Source: Hydrogenimonas sp. (GTDB lineage: Bacteria; Campylobacterota; Campylobacteria; Campylobacterales; Hydrogenimonadaceae). From it: a stretch of 9,556 nucleotides of DNA. The stretch lies in contig NZ_JAOZOZ010000061.1 in assembly GCF_029933015.1 (NCBI RefSeq), forward strand, positions 1-9,556. The letters run 5' to 3'. A model generated the notes under the pieces. That model had not been told where the DNA came from. It was given only the letters and a program-made list of their open reading frames with translations, and did not search any database. This document shows, one piece after another, positions 5,093 to 9,556 of the stretch (position 1 is its first letter; every line of letters begins with the position of its first letter). The translations under genes were made by a program, and so were the position numbers.

Positions 5093-5146
5093 CAAAATTG
5101 TGACGAAAACAGGAAAAGTGCCGCGAAAACGTTGCTTTTGCGAAAA
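5084..5146. other. Phased A-tracts upstream of the S10 operon promoter
   Basis: AAAA runs begin at 5084, 5094, 5106, 5114 and 5126. The mean spacing over the four steps is 10.5 bp, one helical turn. A further AAAA begins at 5143, and TTTT lies at 5136-5139. Such phasing is expected to bend DNA and, immediately upstream of a promoter, may act like an UP element. Curvature is inferred, not measured. Confidence 0.6.
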
Positions 5147-5160
5147 GTTTTGAGTATAAT
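5132..5160 (+). promoter_or_regulatory. S10 operon promoter
   Basis: A perfect TATAAT (5155-5160) lies 17 bp after TTGCTT (5132-5137), which matches TTGACA in the first three positions only. The predicted start is near 5167, so the leader before rpsJ is about 49 nt. Weak -35 boxes with a strong -10 and AT periodicity upstream are usual for sigma-70 promoters in Campylobacterota. Confidence 0.75.
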
Positions 5161-5176
5161 CTTGGCTCCAAAAAGC

Positions 5177-5193
5177 GTTGGTTGCATACCAAC
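5177..5193 (+). promoter_or_regulatory. Leader hairpin before rpsJ
   Basis: GTTGGT (5177-5182) pairs perfectly with ACCAAC (5188-5193) around a 5-nt loop, TGCAT. The helix ends 10 nt before the Shine-Dalgarno AAGGGA (5204-5209) and is followed by AAGTTCTTTT, a broken T-run. It could be a weak attenuator or a small protein-binding site. It bears no resemblance to the much longer L4-controlled S10 leader of E. coli. Confidence 0.45.
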
Positions 5194-5215
5194 AAGTTCT
5201 TTTAAGGGAAAACCT

Positions 5216-5533
5216 ATGGAAAAAATTCGACTTAAGCTCAAAGCGTACGATCATCGTGTGCTTGATCGGTCAGTTGCTGCCATCGTAGAAGCAGTCAAAC
5301 GAACGGGTGCCGAAATACGCGGCCCGATTCCTATGCCTACAAAGATCCGACGCTATACCGTGCTCAGATCGCCTCACGTCAACAAAGATTCACGCGAACA
5401 ATTCGAAATCAGAATCCATTCACGTATGATCGACATCGTGTCTGCGACACCTGATACGGTCGATTCGCTGATGAAGCTGGATCTGGCACCGGAAGTAGAC
5501 GTCGAAGTACGATCTATGGGTAACAAGGGGTAA
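5216..5533 (+). CDS. rpsJ: 30S ribosomal protein S10 (uS10)
   Basis: First gene of the S10 operon. uS10 sits in the head of the 30S subunit and, in other bacteria, joins NusB in antitermination complexes. The 105-residue product (103 in E. coli) starts MEKIRLKLKAYDHRVLD and contains the family core GPIPMPTKIRRYTVLRSPHV, then KDSREQFEIRIHSRMIDI and the closing LAPEVDVEVR. The frame is open upstream to 5081, but ATG 5216 gives the family N-terminus and has AAGGGA 6 nt before it (5204-5209). The gene is visibly more AT-rich than the ribosomal genes after it. It is followed by rplC after 3 nt. Confidence 0.98.
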   Translation: MEKIRLKLKAYDHRVLDRSVAAIVEAVKRTGAEIRGPIPMPTKIRRYTVLRSPHVNKDSREQFEIRIHSRMIDIVSATPDTVDSLMKLDLAPEVDVEVRSMGNKG

Positions 5534-5536
5534 CGG

Positions 5537-6115
5537 ATGGAATTCATCGTAGAAAAAATCGGCATGAGCCGAACAATCAATGTACCGAGTATCCCTGTCA
5601 CGCTTCTTAAAGTGCAGGATATCAAAGTATGCGAGATCACCGAAGACGGTCGCGCCGTCGTCGCCTATGCCGATGGCAAAAAGCGAAACAAGGCGATCGA
5701 AGGTCAGCAGAAGAAGTATGGGCTGAGTCCTGAATACAACCGTTTCGCGACACTGAAAGTCGCCAATACCGAAACGGGCGACATCGATCTGACGCCGCTT
5801 TCCGAAGCCAAGAGGGTCAAAGTGACCTTCACGAGCAAAGGACGCGGATTCAGCGGTGTCATGAAGCGATGGAACTTCGCGGGCGGTCCCCGAAGCCACG
5901 GTTCACGATTCCACAGAGCACCGGGTTCCATCGGTAACTGTGAATGGCCCGGACGCGTACAGCCGGGACAGAAGATGCCGGGTCAGTACGGCAACGCCAA
6001 AGTGACAGTAAAAAATGAGATCGTATCGTTCGATCCGGAAAACAGAATCCTTGTCGTCAAGGGTGCGGTACCGGGACCGAACGGCGCGATGGGTCGAGTA
6101 AGGATTTCTAAATGA
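5537..6115 (+). CDS. rplC: 50S ribosomal protein L3 (uL3)
   Basis: uL3 binds 23S rRNA near the peptidyl transferase centre and helps start 50S assembly. The 192-residue product (209 in E. coli) carries the family signature in TSKGRGFSGVMKRWNF and GGPRSHGSRFHRAPGSIG, the long extension that reaches into the rRNA core, followed by GQKMPGQYGNAKVTV. Gln150 in PGQYG corresponds to the glutamine that PrmB methylates in E. coli L3; whether it is methylated here is unknown. ATG 5537 has AAGGGG (5525-5530) 6 nt upstream, which overlaps the end of rpsJ. The stop overlaps the rplD start as ATGA. Confidence 0.98.
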   Translation: MEFIVEKIGMSRTINVPSIPVTLLKVQDIKVCEITEDGRAVVAYADGKKRNKAIEGQQKKYGLSPEYNRFATLKVANTETGDIDLTPLSEAKRVKVTFTSKGRGFSGVMKRWNFAGGPRSHGSRFHRAPGSIGNCEWPGRVQPGQKMPGQYGNAKVTVKNEIVSFDPENRILVVKGAVPGPNGAMGRVRISK

Positions 6116-6726
6116 GTACAGCAGTAGTTTTGAACGAAAACCTGGAAAAAGCAGGCGAAGCCGAAGTTCCCGCGAACTTCCTCGAAGCGAGCCCGCACAA
6201 CCTATATTTATATGTCAAGTCGTACCAGGCTGCGCTGCGTGCCAATACGGCCCACAGCAAAAACCGCTCCGCCGTCAGCGGCGGCGGCAAAAAGCCCTGG
6301 AGCCAGAAGGGTCGTGGCGGCGCGCGTGCCGGATCGATCCGAAGCCCGCTCTTCGTCGGCGGCGGTGTCGCTTTCGGACCGAAAGCCAACCGCAACTACG
6401 ATCAGAAAGTCAACAAGAAGCAGAAGCGCCTCGCGCTGATGCACGCACTGGCTGAAAAAGCGGCCAACGGCAAACTCTACATCGTTGACAGCATCGAAGT
6501 CGCAAGCGGCAAGACGAAAGACGCTGCGGCGATGATGAACAAACTGGGCGAGCGTGATGCTCTTTGGGTCAAGTCTCTGATCGACGACAAGACCTATATG
6601 GCATTTAGAAATCTTCCGAACTGTTATTTGATCGAAGAGAATGAACTCAACGGCTATCTTGCAGCAGCGTATCGCGCGGTTGTCATCGAGAAAGCGGTTT
6701 GGGAAAATCTGACGAAAGAGGGCTGA
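6112..6726 (+). CDS. rplD: 50S ribosomal protein L4 (uL4)
   Basis: uL4 binds 23S rRNA domain I, and its long loop lines the peptide exit tunnel. In E. coli it also represses its own operon. The 204-residue product has the tunnel loop at about 53-92, including GGGKKPWSQKGRGGARAGS and SPLFVGGGVAFGPK, with Lys60-Lys61 near the position of macrolide-resistance changes in other bacteria. The globular part follows (KKQKRLALMHALAEKA and later VDSIEVASGKTKD). AAGGA (6100-6104) precedes the ATG by 7 nt, and the start overlaps the rplC stop by 4 bp. Only one base separates it from rplW. The short leader of this operon gives no visible L4 target like that of E. coli. Confidence 0.98.
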   Translation: MSTAVVLNENLEKAGEAEVPANFLEASPHNLYLYVKSYQAALRANTAHSKNRSAVSGGGKKPWSQKGRGGARAGSIRSPLFVGGGVAFGPKANRNYDQKVNKKQKRLALMHALAEKAANGKLYIVDSIEVASGKTKDAAAMMNKLGERDALWVKSLIDDKTYMAFRNLPNCYLIEENELNGYLAAAYRAVVIEKAVWENLTKEG

Positions 6727-6727
6727 G

Positions 6728-7009
6728 ATGGCGGATATTACTGATATCAAATCGATACTTTATACAGAAAAGACACTGGGCCTTCAGGAAGAGGGTGTCA
6801 TCGTGGTTCAGACATCTCCGAAAATGACGAAGAACCAGCTCAAAGCGATCTTCAAAGAGTATTTCGGTGTGAACCCGCTGAAAGTCAACTCTCTTCGCCA
6901 GAGCGGCAAGGTGAAGCGTTTCCGCGGCAAAGAGGGGAAACGACCGGATTTCAAAAAGTTCTATGTGAAGCTGCCGGAAGGCGCGAACATCGAGAGCTTG
7001 AGCGCGTAA
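6728..7009 (+). CDS. rplW: 50S ribosomal protein L23 (uL23)
   Basis: uL23 lies at the exit of the peptide tunnel and docks trigger factor and the signal recognition particle. The 93-residue product is of usual length and shows ILYTEKTLGLQEEG at the N-terminus, the core PKMTKNQLKAIFKEYFGV and VNPLKVNSLRQSGKVKRFRG, and the basic loop KRPDFKKFYVKLPEG that reaches into the subunit. GAGGG (6718-6722), inside the end of rplD, lies 5 nt before the ATG. The gene sits between rplD (1-nt gap) and rplB (10-nt gap), the canonical position. Confidence 0.97.
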   Translation: MADITDIKSILYTEKTLGLQEEGVIVVQTSPKMTKNQLKAIFKEYFGVNPLKVNSLRQSGKVKRFRGKEGKRPDFKKFYVKLPEGANIESLSA

Positions 7010-7019
7010 GGGATAGAGA

Positions 7020-7850
7020 ATGGCAATCAAAACATATAAACCGTATACACCCAGCCGACGCTATATGAGCGTCGTCGACAGCAGCGACATCACGAGCAAG
7101 CCGACGGTCCGCAAACTGCTGAAAAAGCTTCCCGCAAAAGCCGGACGCAACAATCGCGGCCGTATCACGTCTCGCCACAAAGAGGCGGGTGCGAAGAAGC
7201 TCTACCGCATCATCGACTTCAAACGCAACAAGTTCGGCGTCGAGGGTACCGTGGCGACGATCGAGTACGATCCGTACAGAAACTGCCGCATCTGCCTGAT
7301 CAACTACGCAGACGGCGACAAGCGCTACATCATTCAGCCCAGCGGACTGAAAGTGGGCGACAAGGTACAGGCGGCCGAAAGCGGTCTGGACATCAAACCG
7401 GGCAATGCGATGAAGCTGAAAAACATTCCCGTAGGTACACTGGTACACAACATCGAGATGAAACCGGGCAAAGGCGGACAGCTGGTCCGAAGCGCCGGCG
7501 GCTACGCGCAGATCATGGGACGCGAAGACAAGTACGTCATCGTCCGTATGCCCAGCTCAGAGATGCGCAAGATTCTCGGCGAATGCATGGCGACGATCGG
7601 TACCGTCGGAAACGAAGAGTTCAGCAACATCGTCATCGGAAAAGCGGGACGCAGCCGACACCTCGGTATCCGTCCTCAGACACGCGGTTCCGCGATGAAC
7701 CCGGTCGATCACCCGCACGGTGGTGGTGAAGGTAAAACGAACTCCGGACGTCATCCGGTCACACCTTGGGGTATGCCGACCAAAGGCTTCAAGACTCGTC
7801 GTAAAAAAGCCAGCGATAAACTGATCATTTCACGACGCAAGAAAAAATAA
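7020..7850 (+). CDS. rplB: 50S ribosomal protein L2 (uL2)
   Basis: uL2 is one of the most conserved ribosomal proteins. It is needed for subunit joining and for peptidyl transferase activity. The 276-residue product is of full length. Landmarks are KTYKPYTPSRRYMS near the start, GRNNRGRITSRHKEAGAKK (residues 42-60), the SH3-like core with VEGTVATIEYDPYRNCRICL, and the signature GSAMNPVDHPHGGGEGK. In that signature His231 corresponds to E. coli His229, a residue long linked to peptidyl transferase function. The C-terminus KKASDKLIISRRKKK is strongly basic. AAGGGA (7008-7013) lies 6 nt before ATG 7020. Confidence 0.99.
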   Translation: MAIKTYKPYTPSRRYMSVVDSSDITSKPTVRKLLKKLPAKAGRNNRGRITSRHKEAGAKKLYRIIDFKRNKFGVEGTVATIEYDPYRNCRICLINYADGDKRYIIQPSGLKVGDKVQAAESGLDIKPGNAMKLKNIPVGTLVHNIEMKPGKGGQLVRSAGGYAQIMGREDKYVIVRMPSSEMRKILGECMATIGTVGNEEFSNIVIGKAGRSRHLGIRPQTRGSAMNPVDHPHGGGEGKTNSGRHPVTPWGMPTKGFKTRRKKASDKLIISRRKKK

Positions 7851-7864
7851 GAGGATAGGTAGAC

Positions 7865-8146
7865 ATGGCAAGATCGATTAAAAAAGGTCCTTTTATCGAT
7901 GAGCATCTGATGAAAAAAGTGCTCAAAGCGAAAGAGACCGGTGATACGAAACCGATTAAGACCTGGTCACGCCGAAGCACCATCTTCCCGGAGATGATCG
8001 GTTTGACCATCAACGTCCACAACGGACGCCAGTTCGTTCCCGTATATATCACGGAGAACCACGTCGGATACAAACTCGGCGAGTTTGCACCGACACGTAC
8101 GTTCCGCGGCCACAAAGGCTCGGTACAGAAAAAGATCGGGAAGTAA
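7865..8146 (+). CDS. rpsS: 30S ribosomal protein S19 (uS19)
   Basis: uS19 forms a complex with uS13 in the 30S head, close to the A site and the bridge to the 50S subunit. The 93-residue protein starts MARSIKKGPFIDEHL and continues with TWSRRSTIFPEMIGLTINV, HNGRQFVPVYITENHVGYK, GEFAPTRTFRGHKG and a short basic tail, all diagnostic. It begins 14 nt after rplB. The Shine-Dalgarno is less standard than in its neighbours: GAGG (7851-7854) is 10 nt away and AGGT (7857-7860) is 4 nt away, so this may be a moderately weaker initiation site. Confidence 0.98.
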   Translation: MARSIKKGPFIDEHLMKKVLKAKETGDTKPIKTWSRRSTIFPEMIGLTINVHNGRQFVPVYITENHVGYKLGEFAPTRTFRGHKGSVQKKIGK

Positions 8147-8156
8147 GGGGTAGAGT

Positions 8157-8483
8157 ATGAGCAGAGCAACACTGAAATTCATTCGCCTCAGCCCGACGAA
8201 AGCCCGCCTGATCGCACGCGAAGTCCAGGGAATGAACGCGGAACTGGCGCTGGCCAGCCTCGAATTCATGCCCAACAAAGCGGCGAAAGTCATTTCGAAA
8301 GTGATCGCGTCGGCGGTCGCCAACGGCGGCTACGAGCCCGAAGAGGTCGTCATCTCTTCATGCCGCATCGACAAGGGTCCGGTTCTGAAGCGCTGGAAAC
8401 CGCGAGCACGCGGCCGTGCATCACGGATCATGAAACCAACATCTCACGTGATCGTCGAAGTCACAGAAGCGAAGGATAAGTAA
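8157..8483 (+). CDS. rplV: 50S ribosomal protein L22 (uL22)
   Basis: uL22 binds all six domains of 23S rRNA, and its long beta-hairpin forms part of the exit-tunnel constriction together with uL4. The 108-residue product (110 in E. coli) has FIRLSPTKARLIAREVQGM at the start, the central helix KAAKVISKVIASAVANGGY, and the hairpin region VLKRWKPRARGRASRIMKPT near residues 80-100, where macrolide-resistance changes occur in other species. AAGGGG (8145-8150) overlaps the rpsS stop and lies 6 nt before the ATG. The last base of its stop TAA is the first base of the rpsC ATG. Confidence 0.98.
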   Translation: MSRATLKFIRLSPTKARLIAREVQGMNAELALASLEFMPNKAAKVISKVIASAVANGGYEPEEVVISSCRIDKGPVLKRWKPRARGRASRIMKPTSHVIVEVTEAKDK

Positions 8484-9178
8484 TGGGTCAGAAAGTCAAT
8501 CCGATTGGTTTGCGCCTTGGTATCAACCGTAACTGGTCATCACGCTGGTATCCGAACTGGCAGCGCGTCCCTGCATTCATCGCAGAAGACGACAAAATCC
8601 GCAAGTTCCTCAAAAAGGAGCTCTACTATGCGGGTATCGCCGATATCATCATTGAGCGTACCGCCAAACGACTTCGCGTGACGATCGTCGCGGCCCGCCC
8701 CGGCATCATCATCGGAAAGAAGGGTGCGGACATCGAAAAACTGAAAGCACGTCTGCAGAACATGGTGCAAAAGCCGGTGGCGCTGAACATCCGTGAAGAG
8801 AAACGCCCCCAGGCTTCCGCACAGCTGGCAGCGGAAAACATCGCGACACAGCTCGAGCGCCGTGTCGCCTTCCGCCGTGCGATGAAGAAAGTGATCCAGG
8901 CAGCCCAGAAGGCGGGTGCCAAAGGAATCAAAGTCCAGGTCGCAGGCCGCCTCGGCGGTGCCGAAATGGCCCGGACGGAGTGGTACCTGGAAGGACGCGT
9001 GCCGCTGCATACACTGCGGGCGAAAATCGACTACGGTTTCGCGCAAGCCTATACAACTTACGGAATCATCGGTGTCAAAGTTTGGATCTTCAAAGGCGAG
9101 GTTCTCCAGAAGGGAATCCAGCCGGAGCCTGTTGAAGAGAAACGTGGCCGCCGTGCTCCGAGACGTGGGAGGAGTTAA
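8483..9178 (+). CDS. rpsC: 30S ribosomal protein S3 (uS3)
   Basis: uS3 is part of the mRNA entry channel of the 30S subunit and contributes to its mRNA helicase activity. The 231-residue product (233 in E. coli) begins MGQKVNPIGLRLGINR. It has a KH-type RNA-binding domain with GKKG at residues 78-81 (in RPGIIIGKKGADIEKL), then the C-terminal domain with RRAMKKVIQAAQKAGAKGI, GRLGGAEMARTEWYLEGRVP and YGIIGVKVWIFKGE. The tail after about residue 212 is basic and arginine-rich. AAGGA (8472-8476) is 6 nt upstream, and the TAATG junction with rplV suggests coupled translation. The gene ends 2 nt before rplP. Confidence 0.99.
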   Translation: MGQKVNPIGLRLGINRNWSSRWYPNWQRVPAFIAEDDKIRKFLKKELYYAGIADIIIERTAKRLRVTIVAARPGIIIGKKGADIEKLKARLQNMVQKPVALNIREEKRPQASAQLAAENIATQLERRVAFRRAMKKVIQAAQKAGAKGIKVQVAGRLGGAEMARTEWYLEGRVPLHTLRAKIDYGFAQAYTTYGIIGVKVWIFKGEVLQKGIQPEPVEEKRGRRAPRRGRS

Positions 9179-9180
9179 TC

Positions 9181-9556
9181 ATGTTGATGCCTAAAAGAAC
9201 GAAATACCGAAAACAGCAGAAAGGTCGCAATCGCGGCAAAGCCTATCGCGGCAACCAGCTGGCTTTCGGAAACATCGGAATCAAAGCGACCGAAGCCGGA
9301 CGTATCGACAGCCGTCAGATCGAAGCGGCGCGTGTCGCGATGACCCGCCACGTCAAGCGTACGGGCAAGGTCTGGATCCGTGTATTCCCCGACAAGCCGA
9401 TCACTGCCAAGCCTCTCGAAACACGGATGGGTAAAGGTAAGGGTGCCGTGGACAAATGGGTTATGAACATCAAGCCCGGCCGCATCATCTACGAGATGGC
9501 GGGTGTCGAAGAGAAGCTGGCGCGCGAAGCGCTGACGCTTGCGATGCACAAACTTC
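9181..9556 (+). CDS. rplP: 50S ribosomal protein L16 (uL16), 3' end beyond window
   Basis: uL16 binds 5S and 23S rRNA and shapes the A site. It is added late in 50S assembly. The reading frame from ATG 9181 is open to the last base, giving 125 complete codons. The usual length is about 136-141 residues, so only the last dozen or so are missing. Diagnostic segments are MLMPKRTKYRKQQKGRNRG at the start, FGNIGIKATEAGRIDSRQIE, KVWIRVFPDKPITAKPLE and TRMGKGKGAVDKWV, the last including the arginine that is hydroxylated in E. coli uL16. It has the strongest ribosome binding site in the window, GGGAGGAG (9167-9174), 6 nt before the ATG. The later genes of the operon are expected to the right. Confidence 0.98.
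   Translation, partial: MLMPKRTKYRKQQKGRNRGKAYRGNQLAFGNIGIKATEAGRIDSRQIEAARVAMTRHVKRTGKVWIRVFPDKPITAKPLETRMGKGKGAVDKWVMNIKPGRIIYEMAGVEEKLAREALTLAMHKL

Noticed and set aside
5081..5215. Upstream extension of the rpsJ frame
   Set aside because: It covers the promoter, palindrome and leader. ATG 5216 gives the normal uS10 N-terminus and has a strong ribosome binding site.
6112..6726. Possible macrolide-resistance variant in the uL4 loop
   Set aside because: The loop differs from E. coli at several positions, but this looks like normal lineage divergence, and nothing in the sequence shows a resistance change.
8540..9046. Minus-strand frames opposite rpsC (and similar ones opposite rplB, rplD and rplV)
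   Set aside because: These are shadows of ribosomal protein genes caused by codon bias.

Overview
This window is bacterial chromosome, most likely from a mid-GC member of the Campylobacterota (former Epsilonproteobacteria). Three things point there: the protein sequences of the S10 ribosomal operon (for example the MLMPKRTK start of uL16 and the short 192-residue uL3); an S10 operon that starts directly at rpsJ, behind a divergent FUN14/ATPase pair; and rnhB plus an AAA-type ATPase close to rpsJ. The genus cannot be fixed from the sequence alone. Gene density is high, with no tRNA, rRNA, CRISPR array, insertion sequence or phage gene.

Left part (1-2434). A 7-bp tandem repeat runs off the left edge. 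A small DUF2892-type membrane protein is on the minus strand. Divergent from it is a plus-strand run of purT (formate-dependent purine synthesis), a yjbQ-family gene overlapping it by 4 bp, and a small exported protein of unknown function. The divergent pair shares a symmetric -10 element at 326-332.

Middle part (2435-4967). rnhB (RNase HII, minus) and a small predicted lipoprotein (plus) diverge from overlapping extended -10 elements. A C-rich, roughly heptameric tract separates the lipoprotein gene from a convergent minus-strand pair: a FUN14-family membrane protein followed by an AAA_14/DUF4143-like ATPase whose C-terminal nuclease-like domain seems to have lost its catalytic residues.

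Right part (4968-9556). A 248-bp regulatory region holds a minus promoter for FUN14/ATPase, a 19-bp perfect palindrome, helically phased A-tracts, and a plus promoter with a 49-nt leader carrying a small hairpin. The S10 operon follows in canonical order: rpsJ, rplC, rplD, rplW, rplB, rpsS, rplV, rpsC, rplP. The last gene is cut by the window edge. Spacing is tight, and nearly every gene has a Shine-Dalgarno core 5-7 nt before its start.

The coding content is mostly housekeeping and I do not see a new multi-gene system. The more interesting material is regulatory: two symmetric or overlapping divergent promoters, two probable leaderless starts, two heptamer repeat tracts at gene 3' ends, a promoter region that looks built for DNA bending, and the decayed nuclease domain in the ATPase next to rpsJ.
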